Assembly: GCA_003117195.1 (NCBI GenBank)
Contig: BDSI01000102.1
Coordinates: 1-64,000 of the forward strand
From: Eudorina sp. 2006-703-Eu-15
Lineage: Eukaryota > Chlorophyta > Chlorophyceae > Chlamydomonadales > Volvocaceae
Length of the DNA stretch: 64,000 nucleotides
Direction of reading: 5' to 3'
Shown here: positions 12,910 through 25,038 of the stretch, piece by piece
Numbering within the stretch: position 1 is the stretch's first letter
Layout of the letters: every line of letters starts with the position of its first letter
Made by a program: the position numbers and the translations under genes
The notes under the pieces: generated by a model
Told to the model about the DNA's origin: nothing
What the model saw: the letters and a program-made list of their open reading frames with translations, nothing else
The model's database searches: none

Positions 12910-15900
12910 ATGGACACTCTCGATAAAGACCAGTTGCCGCAAAACTGGAGGGCACCGCTTATAAAGGTTGTGAGCAACCATGTCTGGCAGGTTTGTGAGC
13001 GGGTCGACATGACAGACCCGCTCAACCATCCGAATGGCGACGGAAGCGGGAAGTCGCCGGCCTACGGTGCCTATGCAGGTCGGCGCGGCCGCAATCAAAT
13101 GTTTTATACAGCGGTTCTGGGCCACAACAGCACTTCGCTGGCTGCAACATTGTCACCATTTATCACGGGTCCATGTTAGGAGGGTGGTGCGTTCGGCGGA
13201 CCGACTCGAGACGTGTTTCGCACCCAAATTTCTCGCCCGTCGCGTTTGTCCTAACGTAAAAACCGGTGGTTTACTCCCCTGATTGGGCATACATTTTGTC
13301 TTAACCCGCCTCACCCTTCGCCCTACGGCCCTGGTGTGCCACAGGGCCTGTGGAGCAGTTGCTGAATACCGCCTTCGAGGGAGCGTTGAAGAATTGGGAG
13401 ATTGGTGGGTTGATGGGTGGGGTCGCAGCTGCTCTGGATCCCCGTTGCATCCCCCAAAGCCGGCCAGGCCACACTCACACGAAGCACTGCTAGATAGAGT
13501 GATCCCGTCCGTGCTTGGTGCTGTAGATGCCATCGCTCTGAAACCACAATCAGAGTTCCTTGGGTGGAATCCTCGGTAACGAACGGAGATGCGCCAGGCG
13601 CAGCAGCCCGTCCCCGTCATTCAGTACAGTGCTACGGAGACACTGCTGCCACCCATTGATGGCCGCCACGTCCGCTTCCTCAAACCGCCGCCCGAACGTG
13701 GTCCCCCCTGGTCCATCACCGCCTCTGTTCTCCCCCGCGCACTGCACCTCACGCAGGGCCCTTCGCGGCATGGGTCGGCAAGACCAAGGTGGGTCCCCAA
13801 GCACCCGGGCGCCGGGGATTCAGGACAGGACCCGAGGGCACGGGACGGACACGTTGCAAGCCCGTGCGCGTGCCCGTGCCCGTGCGCGATGTGAATTTCA
13901 CCCACCGGGTTCCCCCCCGATGGTTCTGTGTGTGCGGCCTTACGCCGTACCGACGTCCCAACGTGCCCTCGCTGCTGGTGGCGTCCGTCTCCGTACGAGC
14001 TCCTCATCATCCCCTTACGAGCCCAACAAAATTCTACCCAACCATTGATTTATTTCTTTTTCCAGTTTAACCCACCATCGATTCACAGCCGCCATCGTCC
14101 CTCGCAGTGGATATGAATGAGCACACGCACCCCGCACACCGCACACCGACGCATGTGCACCCTCCCCTCCGTCCCTCCCCTGTTGGCCTCCTCCCTATCG
14201 CTCCGCCTCTTCGCTCTTCCCCCACCGCAGGTCTTCAACGAGCTCGACCTGCAGTGGGACTTCGCCATCTCGCTCCCCAACCAGCACCTCACACGGCCCG
14301 TCAGCTCCTCGGCGCCCGGGCAGAGGCAGCGACCGCACCCGGACCTGGGGCCCTTTGCGTACGCCGCGGTGAGGCTGCGCGTCAGGCTGTCAGCTTTAGA
14401 TGGGGAGCGGCGAATTTGCCGCGGGCGTGAATCACGTGCCGGTGGGCTGGGCGTTGCTAGGTTGGCTCTGGGTTACGCGGCGATGTTGAGGCCGACGTGT
14501 TGATGGGTACCCCGCAGGGGGGGACCGCCTCCTTCTCCTACGGGTTGCCACCACACAGCAATCGCAACAATTGGCTGGTTAGCAGCAAGCGCCAAGCGGC
14601 AAGCGCCATGTGCCAAGCAGCCCCTTTGGTATTGACTCCTGTGCCACGCATCGGTTCCCCTTTGGTTGGGCGGTGCCTGCGCTGGACGGAGCCCCACTTT
14701 GTCTTTCCCCCCTCCCCGGGGGTTTGTTGCGCACTGCACGCCCGTCGCCGGTAAGCCCTCAGGGCCCGTCCCGCGCGACCACCTTGCTGCTCACCACCCC
14801 AATCACCGCAACGACATTGAGGTGTGGAGGTGGTCTTGCCGCCTTGTCGGTGGGGCCTGCTGGGGCCTGCCCTGCGTATCCCTTTTTGGGGTCCGCTGTA
14901 ACGTTCATTCATTCATTCACTCATTCATTAACCGACTGATGGTGACCCCAACGGCATTTCGTCCCTCAGGGCGTCCCCCGCCCCGCCTCCGCCGACGAGA
15001 TGGGAGAGGACATGGAAGAGGAGGACATCCCAGTGGAGGAGCAGTGGTCGCTCATCGTGTGGCTCAAGCCGGGGGACCGTGGCACAACGGTGGACCTGCG
15101 CCGCTTCATCGCGGTGGTGGATAAGATGGCCCACCCCGCCTTCACCAAGAGCGCGGACGGCAGCTGGGATGTGTTTCTGTCGCACTACCAGGGCAACGCG
15201 GGCAACACGGTCATGTCACTTAAGGCGCTCCTGGAGGCCGCCAGCCCGGGGCTGCGCTGCTGGCTGGACAAGGACGAGGACGCCACGGAGGCGGGCATGC
15301 GGAGGGGCGTGGCGGGCTCCAAGTACTATCTGCTCTTCCTGACGCAGGTGGGCGGGTGGGAAGGGGAGTGGGTGGGTGGGAGTGGGTGTGGGTGTAGTGG
15401 AGAAACCCGACCCGCCCGTGTGTTGAGCGAGGAACCCGCCCAGCCCAAACCAGTCACCCAGCCCGTGTGCGTGTGTGTGTTTGGGGGGTGCGGGGGGTGT
15501 TTGTAGTTGGCAAGGCAGCAGCGCGTGATATGCAAGGGGATGGCATAGCTGCGCCGGGAAAGCGTGTGTGTATGCTTGTGTGGTTGGGGCCATATGAGCG
15601 CCGACAGGACTTCGACCCGCATGGTCAGCCCACCTGAATTACCTTCCAGTGTCGGCAGCTCACACATGCAAGGGTCGGGTCATACACCGTGTGATTACGG
15701 TATATGTATAAGAAAATTGTGTAAGGACACGGTGTATTTGTGTGTTTGTGTGCGTGTGTACTGCAGGGCGTGCTAACGCGGCCGTTTGTACAGTTAGAAG
15801 CCCGAGAAGCGCTGGCGCTGGGCAAGCCGGTGATCCTGGTGGGTGGGTGGGTGGGTGGGTGCGGTAGAGGGTGGGTGGGTGAGATAGTGAATGGGTGGGT

Positions 15901-17146
15901 AGCTGGTGAGATAGTGGGTGGGTGGGTGAGATAGTGGGTGGCTGGGTGAGGTAGTGGGTGGCTGGGTGGGAGGCAGGGTGGCTGTCGATTAGTTCGGTGC
16001 ATGGGCGGGAGAGCCGCACGCTTACAGCACCTACCTGTTCTCGGGTTCTGCTGTCGCTGCCATGTATACCATCTTCACACCCCCTTTTGGCGAGAGTCTC
16101 CTGTCGACACTAGTCCGCTTCCGAAGACGCTTCCGAAGAGGCTTTGATTGCGTAAACCTCCCCTGCTGGTTTACACCTCGCCTGCCTGCTTGTGATCACA
16201 CCGCGCCTTTCAACTGTCTGTCGTATCGCATAACGCCCGCAGGTACACGAGACCGACCCGCGGTTCGGTGCGGCCGCCGGCTTCAACGACTACGTGTCGG
16301 AGGCGCCCGCGGACCTGAAGCAGATCTTCAACCTGGCCAACTCGATACCTTGGTACCGCGAGGAGGAGTTCAGGTGCGGGCGGCAGACAGGGAGAGGGGC
16401 TCGGGGGTGCAAACGGAGTTCAGGTGCGGGCGGCAGACAGGGAGAGGGGCTCGGGGGTGCAAACGGAGTTCAGGTGCGGGCGGCTACCGAGAAGGAGTTC
16501 AGGTGCGGGCGGCAGATGAGCGCTAACTTATTACGCTGTAGCTATAGATCCAACAAGAGGAGTTGGCGGTTGTTCCGCCAATGCCTAACTAGTCGCGCCA
16601 TGGCACGGACTGCCACGGACCGGAGCGAGAGCCCAATAGCAGGGCCGGGTGGGGCAGGGTAGGGAGGGAAGGCTGGAGGGGAGGAGCTGCTGGCTGGGAG
16701 GTGGAACCTCGGCAGACAGGGAGAGGGGCCTGGTTGGAAGGAGTCGGCTGTATGGGCGCCCTGAGGTAGCGGGTGGGCGGCCCGCGGCCCACATGGGGAC
16801 TGGAGTCGATCTGAGCCGGGCGCACGAGAGAAGGGCAACATGCGTGAAGAGCGATTGCGATTGCAGCAGGGTGACCGTTGCCAGCGGCAGCAACCAGCGC
16901 CGGCCAGCTAGCATCGACCTCGAAGTAGAAGTTAGCAGAAGTTAGTTATCTTCTGCTTGCGGGCGTCCCTCCCAAAGCAGTTATCTTCTGCTTGCGGGCG
17001 TCCCTCCCAAAGCCGATTGTTGCTAGATGCTCTTACTTTTGGCTTCGTGCCTGCACCTTGAACACGCGCATTTTATCTGACCCCTGTACTGCAGGGCCGT
17101 GAGCATCCGGAAGATCCTCCAGGCAGCGGGGCGAGCGCCCATCTAG
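12910..17146 (+). CDS. TIR-domain protein (TIR with short N-terminal region, no NB-ARC or LRR seen)
   Basis: Exons: 12910-12994, 13345-13404, 13757-13788, 14231-14368, 14970-15347, 15767-15838, 16243-16373, 17095-17146. The sum is 948 nt (315 aa), in frame, ending in TAG. Residues from about 169 to 300 form a TIR domain: SWDVFLSH opens the first strand, a CWLDKD segment follows, then SKYYLLFLTQ, then RPFVQLEAREALALGKPVIL, where the glutamate near residue 242 sits where TIR NADases carry their catalytic Glu, then ADLKQIFNLANSIPW. The roughly 165 residues before it include helical and acidic stretches and match no family I know. TIR domains act in immune or cell-death signalling as scaffolds or NAD+-cleaving enzymes; whether this one is an enzyme is not decided by sequence. 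The last six exons are solid. The first three were chosen because phases and splice sites fit. Intron 7 carries a repeat that multiplies the 5' splice site. Confidence 0.82.
14046..14078 (+). repeat. Intronic repeat family B, TIR-gene intron
   Basis: TTATTTCTTTTTCCAGTTTA followed by ACCCACC, in sense orientation. Confidence 0.6.
14632..14660 (+). repeat. Dispersed repeat shared in inverted orientation with 48156-48184
   Basis: 29 perfectly matching bases (core CTCCTGTGCCACGCATCGGT) lie in a TIR-gene intron; the inverted partner lies in a PPR-gene intron 33 kb away. Flanks are similar in composition. Confidence 0.85.
15839..15970. repeat. Degenerate GTGGGTGG / GAGATAGTGG repeat at intron start
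   Basis: The repeat begins exactly at the donor of TIR-gene exon 6 and continues through most of the first 130 intronic bases. Confidence 0.85.
16365..16510 (+). repeat. 50-bp tandem repeat that multiplies an exon end and its 5' splice site
   Basis: Units start at 16365, 16415 and 16465 (third partial), with a further partial copy near 16495. Each carries GGAGTTCAGGTGCGGGCGG, that is, the last bases of TIR-gene exon 7 plus its GT donor. Confidence 0.92.
16943..17013. repeat. 36-bp direct repeat in TIR-gene intron
   Basis: Two copies of a segment beginning GTTATCTTCTGCTTGCGGGC lie side by side, 80-150 bases before the last exon. Confidence 0.9.
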
Positions 17147-20100
17147 TCCCGGGCAGCGCGGGGGGATGATGGGGGCCATGGCTCGGGGTGCAAAGGTGGC
17201 GCCGCTCGAGACCCGCTGCCGTACCTCTGCGGGGGTGTTTTCCACGCCCGCGGACAAAGGCTCGAGGCTACGGCCATGCAGGGCGACTCCCACAGACCTG
17301 AGCTCGGGTACCAGGCGCATCCCGATTCGGGACAGGGAGGCAGGTTGCTGTGTATGGATTCCGAAGGGTGGGTGGCGCGTCAAGAGGTGGTGAATGCGGA
17401 GTGCGTGGGGCGGACGTCGTTCAGCGTGTGCCCAACCCTGTCTGCGCCCGCGCACGTTGATGTGATGTAGGATCCCTTGATCTTTAGGAGCCTCGTTCAC
17501 TCTAATCCTTTATATATTACATTTGTGAAATCAGCTGCTTCTATTTGCCTGGACGGACCGCTTGGCTCGTGTGGGTTACGTGGGTGTTTGTACTGCTGCA
17601 CTGCGGTCGCGGAACCATTAACGTCGCCGAACCGGCGGCACAACCGGCAGTCTTATCGTTGCCGATACTGCAATGGGCGTCTTTCGCGGGGGCTTGGAAA
17701 CGGGCGAGGCAGCATGCATGATCATGGTATATACTCTGCTCTTGAGGACTAAAGCAGCCGTCTCGTGGTTTGGCCGAGCGCTCCCGGGTTTTGCAAAGCC
17801 TTGGGTTGGTGGCCGTATTTGTTTCGTACGTTTTGGGTTCCGGTCATGGCCTTGTGTCGTTATTACGAGCCATGCATTGCCTCCCGCTAGCTGCTGCTGC
17901 TCCCGCATCCGCATTGGTACAGAGACGTCCCCATTCGTACATACGTTCGTTCGAGAATGCTGGTGGGCGGTGTGATATATATCGTACATACCGTACTGCC
18001 GTACTGATGGGGGATGTGGAGTGATTTTCCTTTCGTACTGCGTCTTGGCGTACCGGAACGTGCAGTGATGCATGCGAGCGGGATGCGTTGCGAAGTCTTG
18101 GTCGCTTTAGTAGACACGATACGTAGGAGGAGGCGTAGGCGCACGGTGCTTCATAACCACGCACCACCACCACTGCGACCCCGCGACGTGATTCTCGTTC
18201 TGGAGATGGAGCGGACACTCCAGGGGATGGACGGGGAGGTAGGGAAGAGGGCGGGCGGGTCATCTGTGAATGTACAGCTCCTCGCGATATGTATACTGTG
18301 TAGGTGTGTGTAGTGTCTGGCAGGGTAGGCAGGCGCGCATGGAAACGGAAACGCATGTATGCTGAGGATGGATGAGAGGTATCAAGCAGCGAGAGACAAC
18401 AGACAAGAAGCAAGCACCTTCGCATGTTAGATTAGGATTGTCGAGCGAGAGACGCAGACAAGAGACATGAGCACATGAGGCAGGGGCGGTTGGTTGGGCC
18501 CGGGTGTCTTTGCCACTGTGTGACGGACGGAGATGGGTTCGTCTTGGCTTGCTATGTTTTTCTTTGCTTGAAGCACGCACCCAGGCCGCCACATGCGGTG
18601 GGCTGGTCTGGCGGGGTCTATGTCTGTATGTCTGTCTGTATCCGTGGGACCTATCTCCAATTTCAGGATGGGTTTGCTGCGGATTCTTTGTTTGTGAGGG
18701 TGCGCTGACGCTTGTGGTGTATGTCTGTACCGCACTGTTGACACGGCCGTCGCTCCCCCTCCAAGGAGGCAGAGAGGGAGCTATGAGCGGCAGCATCGTA
18801 CATTGACGTACCTGCGTACGGTACCCGGTGCGTCATGCATCGCGCGGGCGCGGACCTGCCTGCCGCTGTCGCGCCCGAATGTGTGGTGGGCGCGGCACGA
18901 CACGACACGGCGCGTGTAGCAGCGGAACCCCACCCACCTACCTACCGGGCATTTTTGCCCGGATACGGTATTGTTGGCGCGATGAGCCCTCACACACACA
19001 CATAAAGTGGTTTGGGTCGGGCGGGCTTCTCATTATACACAAGGTGAACAAGTCTCCCGCCCCGATGCTGTGTCGACAGCATTTCGAAACGTTACCGTCA
19101 CAAGGTGGACTCGGATCCCGACCGGGTGTTCCAACGGGCCCAGATAGCTCGCAGGCGCCTCAGCCTTTCGTGTGACTGCCGGGCGGGTCTCAGCCGCCCC
19201 GTCCAGCCGGGTGGGGGCCTGGTGGCGCTTGGGCAGGTCGCCATCCATTCAGTGCCCGTCGCTCGGGTGATACTGGGCTCGTCGTGGGAGTTGCTCGTCA
19301 GCTACATCGATGTATGTTATAATCAGGATGGGAGCGGCCTGGCAGGCGCGGAACGTCCGTGCACATGTACTGTAAGGGGATGGATGGCGACCAAAGGATG
19401 ATGCGCGGCCATCGTGTCCATCGTGTTGTCCATCCCGCCGGCGGTGTTACGGTGCATGCAGTGGTGGCGGCGGCGGCGGCGGCGGCGGGGGTTTCATCCC
19501 TGGAGGGGTCAGAGAGAGCAGGAGAGAACGAAGTGGGCGCGGGACCCGGCGGTGGGGAGTTTCGGCGCGCAATCGCCGAGCTGGGGGCGCCGGAAGGCCG
19601 CTCCGTCATGTCGTATCCTCGACTGCGTACAGATAGATGCCACGGATAGATGGGTGGAGGGAGGGAGGGAGGGATGGGCGGTGCTGCTATGTAATGAATG
19701 AGCGAGTCTTGCACCTTACAGTGGTCCACTGCATAATCATTAGTGATGAGAGCAAATCCAGGAGTATGTGCGACGTTTAGTTGCGGATACCGAGACGAGC
19801 CCTGCCCTGCCCCGAGAACGGATCACTGCCCAGGGAAAGCACGGCTATATGTTCGAGGACGACTAGCGTGACAAGGGGTACGGAGGCTGTGACTGCGGTG
19901 CGACTCCCCGGAGGAGGGGGCGGGCCTGTGTATCCAAACAACTGAGGCAGCACTGAAGGCTGTCGCTCCTCATACGATGAGGATCATGGTGGCAGACAGA
20001 GTGTAAACTGTGAAGGGGTCTCGCATTGGTGATGTGCATGTTATCCAAATGCTAGGCCACTTTATCTACATGCTGTCACCTTGATCGTCGCTGATCGTCG

Positions 20101-21512
20101 TATGAGGAGCGACACATCGGTTCAGTGACATGGCTGGTCAACGTCGCAGCACAGGCAGGCCTCCGCCTAAGCGTGCCAGGCAGTTGAACCGCATGCACAG
20201 CTTCCGTAGTACACCTTGTCGTCCTCGTACATGCAGCCGTGCTTTCCCGGTGCAGTTATCCGTTCTCAGGACAGGGCAGAACTCATCTCGGTATGCGCAT
20301 CGAACGTCGCACATACTGCGCCTCGCTCGTTCGGTGCCCAGCGCTTGCCATGAGAACCGGTACCTCGCTCACCGCTAACGCCTGCACGATACGTAGTGTC
20401 CAACGCAAAACAATCCTTTACAGTCCTTGCCGTCCTCAATATTGATGTTATTGCTGGAGAGCGTGTTCGCAACGACCGTTCTACAGGCAGCGAACGGATC
20501 CAGACCGGGTTTGGTGTGAAGTGACGACTTCTGGATACCCTTGAGGTCACGTCGTAAATGCATTTCAGTGCACTCATGGTTAGGTACTTACGCGCAATAG
20601 TTTGCTGTGGATGGTTGCCTAACGCTGTATGTAGCCCTTGCTTGCCGGAGCTACCTCCCTCGACAAAGCTGTGCTCTGCGACTCCGTCGTAACCTTTCTC
20701 CCTTCATTCTTTGTTTTGAAATAGCGCCACAGGACAAATGTTGGCAAATCATCTTCTGTATTAAAGGCAATCGTGCGCAGCGACTTGCTACACGAACTTA
20801 TGCTCTGCGGCGACGGTGAACCGTCGTCTCAGTTAACCTGCCACTGTTTATTTGTTCTGTGATCTACGCCATAGTGAACTACGGTGTACACGCAGCAGTG
20901 TGCACGGGTAGACTTCTTCGACACCGTCCGCGACGGAACGGGCGAATGAACTTTTGTGTTTGGGTCAGTAAAATTAGTCATAAATCATCTCTGCCATCAA
21001 CAAGTTCATTACCTAGCTAATTGGCATTTTGCGCGTTTGACCGTGCTAGTGAAATGTCGTCGTGCGCGGACGCACCGACGGGCTCTAGACGCTATATCAA
21101 GAAAACGTCTCTTGTTAATGTAGCTTGAATCCAGAGTGACTGTAATTTCCCGAACGCTTGCATATCTGCAGAATGAGCTTTCGGAAGGCGTCCCGTCCCG
21201 CCTTTCGTTGGCTTTCACGTGCGGCGCGCTGCTTAGTTATCAGTTGCCTTCAGGCATTTTCCATTTCGCCTTACATCTATGTGTTTGCTGTCTGATCAAA
21301 AGGCGCCCTTCAAGCCTTCATTTATTGCGTTTCGCCGTACATGTAATCGAGCACGAAACCGATGTAATCTGCAAGTTCACACCGTCATCCCCTCAATATA
21401 TAATCAACCTTCACAGCCGGAAGCTCCCGCATTTGACTCGCCATCTCGGGAAACAACTTACTCTAACCTGCTTACATTCAAATAAAGCAGTCCCAAAGCT
21501 GCTTCCGCAACC
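17147..21512. other. 4.4-kb gene-free stretch between the TIR and AIFM2-like genes
   Basis: No exon with family resemblance or consistent phase was found on either strand. It includes a dispersed repeat copy at 19090-19171, CGTACG-rich patches near 17,940-18,150, GGGAGG runs near 19,655, and an AT-richer segment from about 19,700 to 21,500 that probably contains the AIFM2-like promoter. The left part is likely TIR-gene 3' untranslated region. Confidence 0.4.
19090..19171. repeat. Dispersed about 80-bp repeat, copy 1
   Basis: Shares a core of 45 nearly identical bases including ACCGGGTGTTCCAACGGGCC and CAGATAGCTCG with 23330-23410. Similarity extends on both sides with a few changes and a small length difference. 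Confidence 0.88.
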
Positions 21513-24500
21513 ATGGCACCCGCACCGAAGCCGCGATTGCTGGTCATGGGCGCTGGGTTTGCTGGCGTAACGCTTGCAACCAAAGCCAGCAGTTTTGCCG
21601 ATGTTACGCTCGTTGACCCGTAAGACTTGGCTCGTACATGGAGGGTTTGCCTTGTTTTGTAGGCTTGTTGCCGTAGCAACTGAGAATAGTGCGCTTCCTA
21701 TTCCTGTGCTTGAGCAGGAAGAACTATATGGAGTTGACCTGGGCAACAGTCCGAGGCATCGTGGACGCAAACGTGGCTGCACGTTCAATCATCAGCTTAA
21801 AGGTAAAGTGCGCAAACCATCGCATGGCTCATAGTAATGAGCATGAGTCATCAGGGCCGAATCAGTTGGCCGTTGCTGATCCGAACGACTCGAACGTGGG
21901 TGTCACGTTGCGTACATCGTGCGCGCAAGCGCACTGACCCCTCCTTACCAGACTCCAGTGCAACTCAAAACTGGTGCACCACCAACTATCACACACAGGA
22001 GATCCCCGGCATCGGGCGGCTGGTGCAAGCGACAGTGACGAGCCTGACGGCCAAGGTACGAATGAAAATACCCGGCCGGCATGTCTCAGTTCCCTGTCCC
22101 GCCCCCTCCACCAATTCGCCGATGAGGCCGCCGTGCGATGGCGTCATCGGGCGCACACGTGCAGCCCACCCCTCCCTGGCGCATCGTTTCCTTCCGGGGT
22201 CCCGGGAGATCTCGGGGACGCAGCTTCTGCGTTCTGCCCTCTCGCTTTCGTTCAGGAGGGGGGGTGTTCGGCTGTGGGAAAGTCTTGCAGGGGCCGTGCA
22301 GGGATGGCTGGGGGCCAGGGCGCTACATGCCGGCCCCGCCGCCCCCGGGTGGCAGCGCAGCACCTTCTTGGTGGACCCCCGGGTGCCACTTCACGGACCC
22401 CAGTCACACAGCCTGCAGGGCTGTCTGCCGGGATGCCATCCTGCGGATGCCATCTCCGTCCCGCACAAGTATAATATTGTATTATTTCGCGGTAATATAC
22501 TTTATGTCGCGATCATATTTTACTTCGCGAAACCACACCGATGCGGAGGAATCTCCCACCGCTCTCCACCCTGAACCCACCCTCATCAATACCCTTGGCG
22601 ACCTGCGCGACCCCCTGCGCGACCACCCTGTCCCTTGGGTCCCCGCAGGAGGCCGTCCTCAGCAACGGCGAGACGCTGACGTTCGACTACGCGGCAATCT
22701 GCACGGGGTCGTCGTACAGCGACGCCTTCAAGACCTCCACCGCCACCACTCGGGAGCAGCGCCTGGAGGAGCTCAAGGTGCGCCCGGTTGTGTGTGCTGT
22801 GCGAGGAACCCAACAACAGTGCGTTTCTTGGGTGTGGCTTCCATGGGTGTGGCTTCCATGGGTGCTTCCATGGGTGCTGGCACAGCCGCGTTGCACGGTT
22901 CGAGCCATTCAGATGACAAGGCTGTTGGGGTGGAACCCCCACCGGGTCAGTGTGTGCCGTCAGGTGTGACGTACCCACCTGGGTCCCAGCTGCTGTCGCG
23001 CGGCACAAAACCCCTAGACCCCGAGAGCAGGACACGTGCCCTGTGCGCCTCTCTGTCAGTGAAGGGTCGGCGTCCGCATCTTGCGCACGAATGAAAGTCG
23101 GTCTACCATCGGTTTCCGTTGCTACCATCAATGCCAGACACAGCCAAGAGCCAACGCCTCCTCACCGCACGCCCTGCGTGTGGACCGTCCGTCGGCCGTG
23201 TTGTCGGGGGATGAGCCCGCCCGGATCCCTGCGGCGGGCGGATCAAGGCAGGCGCAACGTTGAGGTGTCGTCCGTCTGGGATCAAGCAGCACTAGCGGAG
23301 TTTGAATTACACGATGAAGCTGCTGTAGTAACCGTTACAAAGTGGACCCGAGTCCCTCCAGACCGGGTGTTCCAACGGGCCCAGATAGCTCGTAGGCGCC
23401 TCATCTCAGCTGTGTCATTGCTGACCTACCGACCCACGGGTCTGCGCCCCCCTTCCCCCCCTCAAGGTCTTCGGTGAGGCCATCCACGCCGCCAAGTCGG
23501 TCGTGGTGGTGGGCGGCGGCCCCGCGGGTGTGGAGGCGGCCGCGGAGGTGGCGGAGGCGTACGCCGGCAAGGACATCACGTTGGTGCACCCGGGCAAGCA
23601 GCTGCTGCCCGCGCTGCCGCCCAAGGCCGGAGCCAAGGCCAAGCAGTGGATGGAGGCCCATCACGTCAAGGTGGGTGGGTGGGAGAGCAGCCCTTACGCG
23701 CTCAAGTCCCACACAATGTGCTGCGCATCCGGGGGCGGTTTGGGGCCATCTATGTTACCCCAACCTGGCGGTTGTAAATGTCCTTAGCTAACGGTACTAA
23801 GTTTACCAGTAACGGTACCAACCACCGGCACCAACCGCCTGCGACCACGTACGTGCGCAGGTTCGGTTGGGCGCTTCCGTCAAATCGAAGCCCGAGGGCC
23901 GCGGTCCGGCCACTCTGGAGCTCTCCGACGGCAGCAGCCTCCCCTCGGACCTGGTGCTTTGGTGCGCGGGCGCCCGCCCCAACACCGCCTTCCTGGCCGA
24001 GGACTTCGCGGCCACAGTGCGGGACCAGAAGGGCCTCATCAAGGTGAGAGTTGGCGGATGTGCGTGTGTGTGGGGTGTGTGGGTGTGGCGGTGGCGGGGC
24101 CGGGGGGTGGTTGGAGAGGCGGGGCCGTCGGAGAGGTGTTGACGCGGGTGTGGAAAGGACTGCCGTGAACCCCAACCTAGGCCTGTAAGCCACCGGTACC
24201 CGGGACAAGCCTGCCGCAGGTCGAATGGTGATGGTGATGGGATCAGAGCCACCCACTGGCATCTTGGAGCTCAGCGCATGTGCGGGACACATCCCATGGT
24301 TCGTTTCTGGGTTTCCTTTCTCTTCTCAACTGAACCCCTAGGGGTTCAAAGCTCCTCCTGGGCCGCGCGAGTGGGCCCCTGCTGGGGTTCCTCTCCCTGT
24401 CCAGTTCCTACTCCCCAGCCGCGAACGCCCCTGCCATGCCCTGAATGCCCGCTCCCGGACCCCCGCCGCCTCCCATCTCCCCGCTGCCGCCAGGTCCTGC

Positions 24501-25038
24501 CCACGCTTCAGGTGGAGGGCTTCCCCCACATGTTCGCGCTGGGGGACTGCAACAACGTGGCGGAGAACAAGGTGGGCTTCCTGGCCATGAAGCACGCGGA
24601 GCTGGCGGCGGCAAGCATCAAGGTGCGGGCACAGGACCGGAGGGAGGCAGGGGAGGGCGGGAGGGAGGCGGGGAGGGAGGGTCCACGCAGGGGGCGTGGT
24701 GCTTGCCGGCCTCTGTCCCTCCAAGGGGGGAGGGGGCCAGCACAAACGGTACATATATATAAAGGGGGGTGCTCCACAGAGCCGTCGGCGCTGTCGGAGC
24801 CGTCACCTTGACCCCCTTGACCCCGCAGGCGCTCATCGACGCGGGCCCCAGCGGCAAGGCCCCCAAGCTGGGCACCTGGAAGCCCAACATGGGCACTGAG
24901 ATGATGCTCGTGACGTTGGGGCGGAACGACGGCGTGTGCCGCGTGGGCGGCAGCGTGTGCACCGGCTGCCTGCCGGCCTCCATCAAGAGCAAGGACCTCT
25001 TCATCTCGAAAACGCGGGCGCAGTTCAAGGCGGCGTGA
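21513..25038 (+). CDS. AIFM2/FSP1-like FAD-dependent NAD(P)H oxidoreductase
   Basis: Exons: 21513-21619, 21718-21802, 21999-22055, 22649-22777, 23467-23670, 23861-24043, 24494-24622, 24829-25038. They give 1,104 nt (367 aa), close to the length of human AIFM2 (373 aa). The N-terminus has the FAD-binding GAGFAG at residues 13-18, with no obvious targeting extension before it. A second Rossmann fingerprint, VVVVGGGPAGVEAAAE near residue 140, is the NAD(P)H site. ALGDCNN near residue 272 is the second FAD-contact motif. The C-terminal exon ends in SKTRAQFKAA. Proteins of this family reduce quinones with NAD(P)H; in animals AIFM2/FSP1 regenerates ubiquinol and suppresses lipid peroxidation. That role here is inference. 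The start lies at the edge of an AT-richer upstream region. Intron 4 contains a copy of a dispersed repeat also seen near 19.1 kb. A single-copy type II NADH dehydrogenase is a less likely reading, because the length and C-terminus fit AIFM2. Confidence 0.9.
23330..23410. repeat. Dispersed about 80-bp repeat, copy 2, in AIFM2-like intron 4
   Basis: Same orientation as the copy near 19.1 kb; it ends about 60 bases before the next exon. Could be the remnant of a SINE or MITE. Confidence 0.88.
24299..24340 (+). repeat. Intronic repeat family B, AIFM2-like intron 6
   Basis: GTTTCTGGGTTTCCTTTCTC followed by TTCTCAACTGAACCCC, in sense orientation, about 150 bases before exon 7. Confidence 0.65.

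Noticed and set aside
13589..13788. Frame starting MRQAQQPVPVIQ as first exon of the TIR gene
   Set aside because: It reaches the donor at 13789 in phase 2, which does not fit the phase-0 exon at 14231. A short exon 13757-13788 in another frame fits both neighbours.
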